Positions 54,661 through 62,989 of a stretch of DNA of 64,000 nt are shown here, one piece after another. The stretch is from positions 8,854,001 to 8,918,000 of the forward strand of contig NZ_JANADO010000001.1 in the NCBI RefSeq assembly GCF_024199845.1. Reading direction: 5' to 3'. Position numbers and translations under genes: made by a program. The notes beneath the pieces were generated by a model. That model saw only the letters and a program-made list of their open reading frames with translations. It had not been told where the DNA came from and made no database searches. How positions within the stretch are numbered: position 1 is the stretch's first letter; every line of letters starts with the position of its first letter. Source of the stretch: Bradyrhizobium sp. CCGB12 (GTDB taxonomy: Bacteria; Pseudomonadota; Alphaproteobacteria; Rhizobiales; Xanthobacteraceae).

Positions 54661-55418
54661 TGTCGATCGAATTCACCAGGGACGGCCATATCGCGACGGT
54701 CCGGATCAACCGGCCGGACAAACTGAACGCGTTGACGCTCGCCATGTATGACGATCTCGGCCGCGCGTTCTTCGAGATCAAGGACGACGACAGGATTCGC
54801 GTCGTCATGCTGACGGGAGCCGGCGAGCGGGCGTTCTGCGTCGGTGCGGATCTCACCGAGTCCATTCCGGCGCTGGCGTCCGATCGCTTCGATATCTCCG
54901 AGTGGGATCCAGCTCACATCAAGTTTCCCGGCTTCTACAAGCCGGTCGTCAGCGCCGTCCGCGGGATGTGCATGGGTGGCGGCTTTGAGATCATGCTGGC
55001 GACGGACATCCGCATCGCCGCGCGCAGTGCAGTGTTCCAGCTGCCCGAACCAAAGCACGGTTTCGTCCCGGCGGGCGGCACGCTGGTGCGCCTGGTCCGG
55101 CAGATCGGCTACGCGCATGCGATGGAGATCATGCTGACGGCGCAACGTTTCTCGGCGGACGACATGCTGGCCAAGGGCGTCGTCAACCACGTTGTCGACG
55201 CCGACAAGGTCGAACCGCTGGCCTACGAGTTCGCGGCAAAGATCGCCGCGCTCAGCCCGGTCGCGATCCAGACCATCAAGGAAGCCGCGCTGACGCTGCA
55301 GGATCTGCCGCTCGCCGAAGCGTTCCGCCTCGAGGCCGGGCTCGGCCAGCGCACTTTCACCAGCGAGGATGCCAAACGAGGTCTGGCCGCGTTCGCGAAC
55401 AGGGGCGGCGACAAGTGA
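54660..55418 (+). CDS. Enoyl-CoA hydratase/isomerase family protein
   Basis: A 252-residue crotonase-fold enzyme. Oxyanion-hole motifs FCVGADLTES and RGMCMGGGFE, and both hydratase glutamates at the right spacing (Glu110 and Glu130, in GGFEIMLATD and FQLPEPKHG), so it is likely a genuine hydratase. Translationally coupled to the CoA-transferase. In this context a 3-methylglutaconyl-CoA hydratase-like step is conceivable, but the specificity cannot be read. Confidence 0.9.
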   Translation: MSIEFTRDGHIATVRINRPDKLNALTLAMYDDLGRAFFEIKDDDRIRVVMLTGAGERAFCVGADLTESIPALASDRFDISEWDPAHIKFPGFYKPVVSAVRGMCMGGGFEIMLATDIRIAARSAVFQLPEPKHGFVPAGGTLVRLVRQIGYAHAMEIMLTAQRFSADDMLAKGVVNHVVDADKVEPLAYEFAAKIAALSPVAIQTIKEAALTLQDLPLAEAFRLEAGLGQRTFTSEDAKRGLAAFANRGGDK

Positions 55419-55481
55419 TATCGCGGCCGTCTCGACGGCCGCTGACAACAACATGAAGACGTGATGACAAGGGGTAGGGCG

Positions 55482-56708
55482 ATGAGACAATTCGAATTCG
55501 GCTATCTGGCGGTCGCTGCAGTAGGCCTGCTGCTGTGCGGCGGTCCCGCTGCTGCGCAGAGCGAGAAGGTTTCGGACGGCGTCGTTCGCATCGGGCTGAT
55601 CGAGGACATGTCGGGCGTTTATGCCGACATAACCGGCAAGGGCGCGGTCACCGCCGCGCAGATGGCCGTCGAGGAGTTCGGCGGCGAGGTGCTCGGCATG
55701 CCGATCGAGATCGTCTCGGCCGATCATCAGAACAAGCCCGACATTGCCGCCAACGCCGCGCGCAAATGGTTCGATACCGAGAAGGTCGATGCAATTCTCG
55801 ACGTTGCGTCCTCCTCGCCCGCTCTGGCCGTCCTCGAAATTGCCAAGGAGAAGAAAAAGGTCATCACGCTGAGTTCGCCGGGCTCGACGCGGATCACCAA
55901 CGAGGTCTGCGGTCCCTATGTGGCGCACTGGGCCTATGACACCTTTGCCATCGCCAACAGCACCGGCAAGGCGCTGGTCAGCCAGGGTTTCGACACCTGG
56001 TATTTCGTGACGGCCGACTACGCATTCGGCCAGGGCCTCGAAAAGGACACCGGCGACGTCGTGACGGCCCTCGGCGGTAAGGTTCTCGGAAGCACGAAGC
56101 ATCCTGTCGGCACTGCCGACTTCGCCTCTGTCCTACTGACCGCGCAGGGCTCCAAGGCCAAGGTTGTCGCGCTCGCCAACGCCGGCGGCGACACCATCAA
56201 CTCGATCAAGCAGGCGGCGGAATTCGGCCTGACTTCGGGCGGACAGAAGCTCGCAGCTCTGGCAGGCTTCATCAATGACGTCCACGGTCTCGGCCTTAGG
56301 GAAGCCAAGGGGTTGACGATCACCGAAGCCTCCTATTGGGACATGAACGACGACACGCGGAAATGGGCGAAGCGCTTTTACGCGACGATGAATGCCATGC
56401 CGAACATGCTGCAAACCGGGACCTATTCATCAGTCCTGCATTACCTCAAGGCTGTCCAGGCCGCGGGCACCGACCGCACTGACGACGTGATGCAGAAGAT
56501 GCGGGAGCTGCCGGTCAACGACGTCTTCTACAAGAACGGCAAGATCCGCGAGGACGGCCGCATGGTCCATGACATGTATTTGTTCGAGGTGAAAAAGCCG
56601 GAAGAATCCAAGGCGCCGTGGGATTACTACAAGCTGCTGGCCACGATCCCGGCCGATCAGGCCTTCCAGCCGCTGTCGCAGTCGCGGTGCTCCCTGATCA
56701 AAAAGTAG
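55482..56708 (+). CDS. ABC transporter substrate-binding protein (Peripla_BP_6)
   Basis: A 408-residue periplasmic binding protein with a Sec signal peptide (YLAVAAVGLLLCGGPAAAQS) and the type-1 fold start VVRIGLIEDMSGVYADITG. No permease or ATPase genes accompany it, so it must use a transporter encoded elsewhere. It is 63 bp after the hydratase gene and probably delivers the substrate of the HMG-CoA reductase/CoA-transferase operon. The ATG at 55482 is preferred to 55461. Confidence 0.88.
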   Translation: MRQFEFGYLAVAAVGLLLCGGPAAAQSEKVSDGVVRIGLIEDMSGVYADITGKGAVTAAQMAVEEFGGEVLGMPIEIVSADHQNKPDIAANAARKWFDTEKVDAILDVASSSPALAVLEIAKEKKKVITLSSPGSTRITNEVCGPYVAHWAYDTFAIANSTGKALVSQGFDTWYFVTADYAFGQGLEKDTGDVVTALGGKVLGSTKHPVGTADFASVLLTAQGSKAKVVALANAGGDTINSIKQAAEFGLTSGGQKLAALAGFINDVHGLGLREAKGLTITEASYWDMNDDTRKWAKRFYATMNAMPNMLQTGTYSSVLHYLKAVQAAGTDRTDDVMQKMRELPVNDVFYKNGKIREDGRMVHDMYLFEVKKPEESKAPWDYYKLLATIPADQAFQPLSQSRCSLIKK

Positions 56709-56724
56709 GGATGCGTGACTGAAA

Positions 56725-56756
56725 CTGTCCGGTCGGCCTCATGACCGGGTGGACAG
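56725..56756. terminator. Hairpin between convergent genes
   Basis: CCGGTC and GACCGG (56729-56734, 56743-56748) form a stem around an eight-base loop, extended by CTGT/ACAG. It lies between the 3' ends of the binding-protein gene and the AraC gene. No T-run, so any termination would be bidirectional but imperfect. Confidence 0.5.
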
Positions 56757-56820
56757 GGACAGATGATGGAGCGCGCATGCCGGGAGACCGGTGTGCGCAT
56801 TTCTGCGAAGGGCCGGGCGC

Positions 56821-57681
56821 CTAGCGCAGCACGACTTCCTGGTCGGTCCATCGAAGATAGTGCCGCGGCGCCGCCCCGAGCTCGCGTTTGAACATGGCGG
56901 CAAAAGCGCTCGGGCTGTCGTAACCCACGTCCAGCGCGACGCAAGTCACGGGTTCGCCTGCTCCAAGGCGGGCCAGGGCTTCCAGAAGCCGGACGCGCTG
57001 CCGCCACACTGAAAAGCTCTGGCCGGTCTCGCGGCGGAACAGCCGCGTCAGTGTCCGCCGGCTGAGGCTGCATTTGTCGGCCCAATCGTCGAGCGTGAGA
57101 TCCGAGGAGGGGTCGCCGAGCACGGCCTTGCAGATCGCGGCAAGACGCGGGTCCGGCGGCACCTGCACATGCAGTGTGACCTCCGGCATGCGCGCGATCT
57201 CGGTCAGCAGGAATTCGACGAGCTTGCCGTCGCGTCCGCTCTGCTCGTAGATCTCGGGCATACGCACTGCCTCGTCCATCAACGCCTCTACCAGCGGGGA
57301 GGCACGGATCAGGCGGCACTTGTTCGACGATTCCCGTTCGCGATCGGGCGTGACGTAGATCGTCTGCGCCTCCACCTCGCCCCAGGCGCGCGACTGGTGC
57401 ACCACGCCGGCCGGAATCCACAAGCCATGGCCGGGTGGAACGACGAAATGACCGCGCTCGGTCAGCATCGCCGTCACCCCCGCGACCTGAAGGATGAACT
57501 GGTCGCGCCGATGCGCGTGCCGCGTGCTGGTGCTCTCGTTCGGATAGGTTGCGGTCATCGCGGCGACGGGCCGCGCGATCGTCTGAAGATGTCCGGCATA
57601 GTTTGCAGCCGCCGCCGGGCCCACCTGTTTGTTGCCGGTGCGCAATTCGTCAGTGACACCTTGCCGCGCTACGACTTTCAC
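56821..57681 (-). CDS. AraC-family regulator with cupin domain
   Basis: A 286-residue regulator: N-terminal cupin (HAHRRDQFILQVAGVTAML, WIPAGVVHQSRAWG) and C-terminal AraC double helix-turn-helix (LTLDDWADKCSLSRRTLTRLF and VTCVALDVGYDSPSAFAAMF). This architecture is common among regulators of neighbouring transporter or efflux genes. It is divergent from the dipeptide-type transporter operon; the shared 214-bp region holds an 18-bp inverted repeat. Confidence 0.9.
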   Translation of the reverse strand: MKVVARQGVTDELRTGNKQVGPAAAANYAGHLQTIARPVAAMTATYPNESTSTRHAHRRDQFILQVAGVTAMLTERGHFVVPPGHGLWIPAGVVHQSRAWGEVEAQTIYVTPDRERESSNKCRLIRASPLVEALMDEAVRMPEIYEQSGRDGKLVEFLLTEIARMPEVTLHVQVPPDPRLAAICKAVLGDPSSDLTLDDWADKCSLSRRTLTRLFRRETGQSFSVWRQRVRLLEALARLGAGEPVTCVALDVGYDSPSAFAAMFKRELGAAPRHYLRWTDQEVVLR

Positions 57682-57734
57682 GTGTCGTGAACTCCCTGAT
57701 CAAGGTCCTTTTCGCAAGGCTCTTATGCATCTTC

Positions 57735-57752
57735 CGGGCCAGATATGGCCCG
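57735..57752. promoter_or_regulatory. Inverted repeat in the AraC/transporter control region
   Basis: CGGGCCA-GATA-TGGCCCG is a perfect 7-bp inverted repeat. It lies between the divergent AraC gene (start 57681) and the transporter operon (start 57896). A regulator site or a leader hairpin are both possible. Confidence 0.45.
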
Positions 57753-57895
57753 ATCGCGATGATCATTGTCCCCAATCAGGTAGCGCGGGACAGGGGGATT
57801 GGCAAGAATGCGCTCAGCCTACGGCATTCGCCGAAACCGAATGCAAGGCATTGGCGAAGTCCATCTCGCGTCGATATGCGACCACGGAGAGCTCG

Positions 57896-59473
57896 ATGAA
57901 CAGACGCGAATTCACCCGGGCCATGCTGGCCGCCGGCGCCGCAATTCCCTTCGGCATCACGCGCGCAGCCGGCCAGACCCGCGGTGGAACGCTCAACACC
58001 ATCATCCAGCCCGAACCACCGCTGCTGGTCACCGCCTTCAACCAGCAGCAGCCGACGCTGACGCTCGGCGGCAAGATCTATGAAAGCCTTCTCAAATACG
58101 GCGCCGACTTGAAGCCGATGCCCGGCATGGCGCAGTCCTGGGAGGTCTCGCCCGACGGACTGACATATACGTTCAAGTTGTTTCCCAACATCACCTTCCA
58201 TGACGGCAAGCCGATGACGTCCGAGGACGTCGTGTTCAGCTGCATGAAGGTGCTGATGGAGACGCATCCGCGTGCACGACAGAATTTTGCGCGCGTCGCC
58301 TCCGCCGAGGCGCCTGATCCGCTCACCGTCGTGTTCAAGCTGAAGCAGCCCTTTGCGCCGTTCCTCGGCTGCTTCGACTGCACCTCGGCGCCGATCGTGC
58401 CCAAGCACGTCTATGAAGGCACCGACTACCGCAAGAACCCGCTGAACGACAAGGCCATCGGCACCGGCCCGTTCAAGCTGAAGGAATGGGTACGCGGCTC
58501 GCATGTCCATTTGGTGCGCCACGATGGCTACTATCTGAAGGAACAGCCCCATCTCGACGAGATCATCTACCGCATCATTCCGGATTCCGCCTCGCGCGCG
58601 CTGGCGCTGGAGAACGGCACGGTGCAGCTCGTGCAATGGACCGATATCGAGTTCTTCGATGTGCAGCGCTTCAAGGCGCAGAAGAATCTCGAGGTCACCA
58701 CTATGGGCTATGAATATTTCGCGCCGCATCAGTGGCTGGAGATGAACAATCGCATCGCGCCGATGAACGACAAGCGCTTCCGCCAGGCGGTGATGCACCT
58801 GATCGACCGCGATGCGCTCGCCAAGCGCGTCTATTTCGGCAACGCCAAGGTCGCGACCGGTCCGATCTCGTCCAAGACGAAGTTCTATGACGGCAAGGTC
58901 AAGCGTTACGACTATTCGATCGACAAGGCCAAGGCTCTGCTCGACGAGATGGGGCTGAAGCCCGACGCCAACGGCAAGCGCGCCGAGATCAAATATGTCG
59001 TGCCGCCTTACGGCGAATCCTACCAGCGCGCCGGCGAATTCTTCCGCCAGAGCTTTGCCCGCGTCGGTATCGATCTCGTCCTGGTCGGCACCGACATGGC
59101 GGGCTGGGCCGAGAAGGTCGGCAATTGGGACTACGAGATGACCCAGAACCTGCTCTACCAGCTCGGCGATCCCGCGCTCGGCGTCTCCCGCACCTATGTG
59201 TCGTCGAACATCAAGAAGGGTATCCTGTTCTCGAACACCCAGGGCTATTCCAACCCTGAAGTCGACAAGTTGTTCGACGAGGCCGCCGTCACGCTCGACG
59301 AGGCCAAGCGACAGGAGCTCTATTCCAAGGTGCAGCAGATTCTGGTCGAGGAGGTGCCGGTCGCCTGGACGCTGGAGCTCGAATATCCCATCATCTACGA
59401 CAAGGCGTTCAAGAACATCGTGTCGACCGGCATCGGTTCGCATGAGACCTTTGGGACGGTCTACAAATCGTGA
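57896..59473 (+). CDS. Peptide-type ABC transporter substrate-binding protein (SBP_bac_5)
   Basis: A 525-residue family 5 binding protein with a Tat-like signal (MNRREFTRAMLAAGAAIPFG). The family motifs GMAQSWEVSPDGLTYTFKL and FHDGKPMTSEDVVFS are present. These proteins bind di/oligopeptides, opines, nickel chelates or glutathione. GGAGAG stands shortly before the ATG at 57896. First gene of a five-gene operon; its stop overlaps the next start (GTGA). Confidence 0.92.
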   Translation: MNRREFTRAMLAAGAAIPFGITRAAGQTRGGTLNTIIQPEPPLLVTAFNQQQPTLTLGGKIYESLLKYGADLKPMPGMAQSWEVSPDGLTYTFKLFPNITFHDGKPMTSEDVVFSCMKVLMETHPRARQNFARVASAEAPDPLTVVFKLKQPFAPFLGCFDCTSAPIVPKHVYEGTDYRKNPLNDKAIGTGPFKLKEWVRGSHVHLVRHDGYYLKEQPHLDEIIYRIIPDSASRALALENGTVQLVQWTDIEFFDVQRFKAQKNLEVTTMGYEYFAPHQWLEMNNRIAPMNDKRFRQAVMHLIDRDALAKRVYFGNAKVATGPISSKTKFYDGKVKRYDYSIDKAKALLDEMGLKPDANGKRAEIKYVVPPYGESYQRAGEFFRQSFARVGIDLVLVGTDMAGWAEKVGNWDYEMTQNLLYQLGDPALGVSRTYVSSNIKKGILFSNTQGYSNPEVDKLFDEAAVTLDEAKRQELYSKVQQILVEEVPVAWTLELEYPIIYDKAFKNIVSTGIGSHETFGTVYKS

Positions 59474-60471
59474 TCCGTCTCGGCAGCGCGGCGACGATCG
59501 GGCTGATGGCACTGGGCAGGATTGCTCAACTGGTCGCCGTCATCCTCGCTATCGCCACCTTCAACTTCGTGCTGGTGCGGGCCGCCCCGGGCGATCCCGC
59601 CCAGGTCATGGCGGGACAATCAGGCGCGTCGGATCCAAAACTGCTTGATGATCTGCGGAAAGAATATGGCTTAGACAAGCCCTATGCCGTGCAGCTTGCA
59701 AGCTATCTCGGTCGCGTTGTCAGGCTCGACCTCGGTTATTCCTATCGCCAGCGCCGCGCGGTGGTCGACCTCATCATGGAACGGCTCCCGGCGACGCTGC
59801 TGTTGACGGTGACGGCCTTCTGCCTCGCGCTGTTGATTGGGACGACGCTCGGCGCGCTTGCGGGACTGACAGCGGGCAGTCTGCTCGACACGATCTTCAC
59901 CGTGCTGTCGCTGGTGCTCTATGCGACGCCGGTATTCTGGCTCGGGCTGATGCTGGTGCTGGTCTTCTCCGTGACGCTCGGCTGGCTGCCGCCATTCGGC
60001 TATGAGACCATAAACGTCAAGCTTTCGCCGTTGGAGCATGCGCTGGACATTGCAAAGCACATGATCATGCCGGTAACCTCGCTGGCGGCGATTTATCTCG
60101 CGATCTATGCCCGGCTGATGCGCTCCTCGATCATCGAGGTTGCCCAGCAGGACTTCATCAAGACCGCGCGCGCCAAGGGCCTGTCCGGCCCGAGCATCGT
60201 CATCGGCCACATGCTGCGCAACGCGCTGGTGCCTGTCGTCACGGTGGCCGGCATGCAGGCCGGCGCGCTGGTCGGCGGCGCTGTCGTGATCGAGACCGTA
60301 TTCGCCTGGCCGGGGCTCGGCCGACTCACCTTCGACGCTTTGCTCCAGCGTGACTATCCCGTGCTGCTCGGTATCTTTCTGATCCTGTCGATCGTCGTGA
60401 TCGTGCTCAACTTGCTGACCGACCTGATTTACAAGCTGATCGATCCCCGCATGACGACGGGCGCGGCCTGA
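59470..60471 (+). CDS. DppB-type ABC permease
   Basis: A 333-residue inner-membrane permease with six hydrophobic segments. Family features: FNFVLVRAAPGDPAQVMAG, GLDKPYAVQLASYLGRVVRLDLG, and the cytoplasmic ATPase-coupling loop QQDFIKTARAKGLSG. It starts with a GTG overlapping the binding-protein stop and ends in TGATG with the next gene. Confidence 0.93.
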   Translation: MIRLGSAATIGLMALGRIAQLVAVILAIATFNFVLVRAAPGDPAQVMAGQSGASDPKLLDDLRKEYGLDKPYAVQLASYLGRVVRLDLGYSYRQRRAVVDLIMERLPATLLLTVTAFCLALLIGTTLGALAGLTAGSLLDTIFTVLSLVLYATPVFWLGLMLVLVFSVTLGWLPPFGYETINVKLSPLEHALDIAKHMIMPVTSLAAIYLAIYARLMRSSIIEVAQQDFIKTARAKGLSGPSIVIGHMLRNALVPVVTVAGMQAGALVGGAVVIETVFAWPGLGRLTFDALLQRDYPVLLGIFLILSIVVIVLNLLTDLIYKLIDPRMTTGAA

Positions 60472-61304
60472 TGGATGCGGTTCGCGCCTTCCTGCGTCAT
60501 CCCAGCGGCATGGTCGGCCTCGTCGTGCTGCTGGTCGTGGTCGTTATCGCGCTCATCGCGCCTATCGTCTTTCCGGTCTCGCCTTGGGAAATGGTCAGCG
60601 CGCCGTTCACACCGCCCGGTGAGGACGGCTTGCTGCTCGGCGGCGACACGCTCGGCCGCGACGTTGCGGCGGGCGTTGCCTATGGCGCCCGCGTGTCGCT
60701 CGTGATCGGGATCGCTTCGGCGATCGCCGCCATGGTGATCGGCGTCACGATCGGCGCGATATCAGGTTATTTCGGCGGCAAGGTCGATCTGGTGCTGATG
60801 CGGATGACGGAGCTGTTCCAGACCATTCCCGCTTTCGTGCTCGCGATCCTGCTGGTCGCGACCTTCAACCCGTCGCTGCTCACGATCATCCTGACCATCG
60901 GCGCGGTGAGCTGGCCGCCGCTGGCGCGCCTGACCCGCGCCGAGTTCCTGCGCCTGCGTAACCGAGAGTTCGTCGAGGCCGCGCTATGCCAGGGCGAGGG
61001 CACCTTGCGCATCGTCCTCGGCCATATCCTCCCCAACGCCATTTCGCCGATCCTCGTTGTGACTTCACTGACCGTCGCCACTGCAATCCTGTTGGAAAGT
61101 GCGCTGTCCTTCATGGGCCTCGGCGATCCCAATCTGATGTCCTGGGGATTCATGATCGGAGCGGGGCGCACCGTCATCCGCAATGCCTGGTGGATGAGCG
61201 TGTTTCCGGGGCTCGCCATCCTCATCACGGTGCTCGCCATCAACCTGTTCGGCGAAGGCCTTTCCGACGTGCTCAATCCGCGTGTGTCGAGGCGCCGGTC
61301 ATGA
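60471..61304 (+). CDS. DppC-type ABC permease
   Basis: A 277-residue permease partner: GGDTLGRDVAAGVAYGARVSL, the coupling loop REFVEAALCQGEGTLRIV followed by HILPN, and LESALSFMGLGDPN are characteristic. In the coupling loop Cys and Gln replace the common Arg/Ala residues, a mild divergence. The start overlaps the DppB-type stop and the stop overlaps the ATPase start. Confidence 0.93.
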   Translation: MDAVRAFLRHPSGMVGLVVLLVVVVIALIAPIVFPVSPWEMVSAPFTPPGEDGLLLGGDTLGRDVAAGVAYGARVSLVIGIASAIAAMVIGVTIGAISGYFGGKVDLVLMRMTELFQTIPAFVLAILLVATFNPSLLTIILTIGAVSWPPLARLTRAEFLRLRNREFVEAALCQGEGTLRIVLGHILPNAISPILVVTSLTVATAILLESALSFMGLGDPNLMSWGFMIGAGRTVIRNAWWMSVFPGLAILITVLAINLFGEGLSDVLNPRVSRRRS

Positions 61305-62989
61305 CCGAGGCCGTGCAAGCCAAGTCACCGGTTCTGTCGGTCGAGGGCCTCTCGATCGCGCTGCCCGAAGGCGGCGACCGGCCGTTCGCCGTCGAGAACG
61401 TCTCCTTCGAGGTCAAGCCGAACGAAGTCGTCTGCCTCGTCGGCGAGTCCGGCTCGGGCAAGTCGATGATCGCGCATGCGGTGCTGTCGCTGCTGCCGAA
61501 GAGCGTCGCGGTCGCCTCCGGTGTCGTGAACGTCGCAGGTCACAACCCGGTCAAGCTCGACCGGCAGGCGCTGCGTCGCCTGCGCGGCGGCGAAGCCGCG
61601 ATGATCTTCCAGGAGCCGCTGTCTTCGCTGAACCCGCTCAAGCGGGTTGGCAAGCAGATCGAGGAGATGATCGTCACGCATCAGAAGCCGACGCCGTCGG
61701 CAGCTGAGGTGCACGAACGCGTGCAGCAGCTGCTGACGCAGGTCGGCCTGCCCAATCCCAAGCTGCTCGAGAAGAGCTATCCGTTCGAGCTGTCCGGCGG
61801 CCAACGCCAGCGCGTCATGATCGCGATGGCGATGGCCAACCGGCCGGCGCTCCTGATCGCGGACGAGCCGACCACCGCGCTTGACGTTACCACCCAGCGG
61901 CAGATCCTGCGCCTGATCGATGATCTCCGTCGCGACCGCGGCATGGGCGTGCTGCTCATCACCCATGATTTCGGCGTCGTCGCGGATGTTGCCGACCGCG
62001 TCGTGGTGCTGCGTCACGGCAAGGTGGTGGAGCAAGGTACGGTCGAAGAGGTTTTGCGAAGACCCAAGGCGGATTACACCCGCGAGTTGATCGATGCAGT
62101 GCCGAAGGCGCGGCTCGACGAGATCCGGCGCACGGCGATCCACCCCGCGCCGCTGCTCGAAGTGATTGGTCTCGAGAAGACATTCCGGGTCAAGCGCGGC
62201 CTGTTGCAGCCGCCGCGTGAAGTCGTCGCGGCCGACGGTATTTCGTTGATCCTGCACGAAGGCGAGACGCTCGCCGTCGTCGGCGAATCCGGTTCCGGCA
62301 AGTCGACGCTCGGGCGCATGATCATGCGCCTGACCGAGCCGGATGGAGGTGCGATCCGCTTCAACGGCCAGGATCTGCGCCAGCTCCGCGGCGAGGCACT
62401 GCGCCAGGCGCGAAAGCAGCTCCAGATCGTATTCCAGGATCCGTTTGCCAGCCTTGATCCGCGCCAGAAGGTCGGCGATGCCATTGCGCGTGGGCCGATG
62501 GCCTATGGCACGTCGCGCACCGAGGCGATGGAGCAGGCGAAGAAGCTGCTGGTGCGGGTCGGCCTCAATGCCGCTGCGGCGGATCGTTATCCCCACGAAT
62601 TCTCCGGCGGCCAGCGCCAGCGCATCTGCATTGCGCGAGCGCTGGCGCTCAAGCCGCGTGTGCTCATCGCCGACGAAGCCGTGTCGGCGCTCGACGTCTC
62701 GGTCCAGGCTCAGGTGTTGGCCCTACTCGCCGAGCTTCGTCAGGAGATGAAGCTCGCGATGATCTTCATCACCCACGACCTGCGGATCGCCGCCGAGATC
62801 GCCGACCGCGTCATCGTGCTCCAAAAGGGGCGCATCGTGGAAGAGGGTGCAACCGCCGGCGTCTTCACCGCACCGCAAGCAGCGTACACACGCGACCTGC
62901 TCGATGCGATCCCGGGCCGCGACTTCTTCGATCAGCCCGGCTTTGCCAGTGCGGCCGGCCGAATTCCGACAGCAAGGATGAGTTCATGA
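61301..62989 (+). CDS. Fused double ABC ATPase (DppD-DppF type)
   Basis: A 562-residue protein carrying two complete ABC ATPases. The first has Walker A GESGSGKS, signature [15 protein letters not shown] and Walker [13 protein letters not shown]; the second again [24 protein letters not shown] and [12 protein letters not shown]. The second Walker B ends in DEA in place of DEP. Single-chain fusions of this kind (as in GsiA) are common in rhizobial peptide importers. It overlaps the flanking genes by ATGA on both sides. Confidence 0.93.
   Translation: MTEAVQAKSPVLSVEGLSIALPEGGDRPFAVENVSFEVKPNEVVCLVGESGSGKSMIAHAVLSLLPKSVAVASGVVNVAGHNPVKLDRQALRRLRGGEAAMIFQEPLSSLNPLKRVGKQIEEMIVTHQKPTPSAAEVHERVQQLLTQVGLPNPKLLEKSYPFELSGGQRQRVMIAMAMANRPALLIADEPTTALDVTTQRQILRLIDDLRRDRGMGVLLITHDFGVVADVADRVVVLRHGKVVEQGTVEEVLRRPKADYTRELIDAVPKARLDEIRRTAIHPAPLLEVIGLEKTFRVKRGLLQPPREVVAADGISLILHEGETLAVVGESGSGKSTLGRMIMRLTEPDGGAIRFNGQDLRQLRGEALRQARKQLQIVFQDPFASLDPRQKVGDAIARGPMAYGTSRTEAMEQAKKLLVRVGLNAAAADRYPHEFSGGQRQRICIARALALKPRVLIADEAVSALDVSVQAQVLALLAELRQEMKLAMIFITHDLRIAAEIADRVIVLQKGRIVEEGATAGVFTAPQAAYTRDLLDAIPGRDFFDQPGFASAAGRIPTARMSS

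Noticed and set aside
54363..56102. A 579-codon minus-strand frame opposite CoA-transferase, hydratase and binding-protein genes
   Set aside because: It spans three unrelated genes antisense and shows only shadow composition.
57776..59512. A 578-codon minus-strand frame opposite the peptide-binding-protein gene
   Set aside because: Antisense shadow; the plus strand encodes a complete SBP_bac_5 protein with signal peptide.
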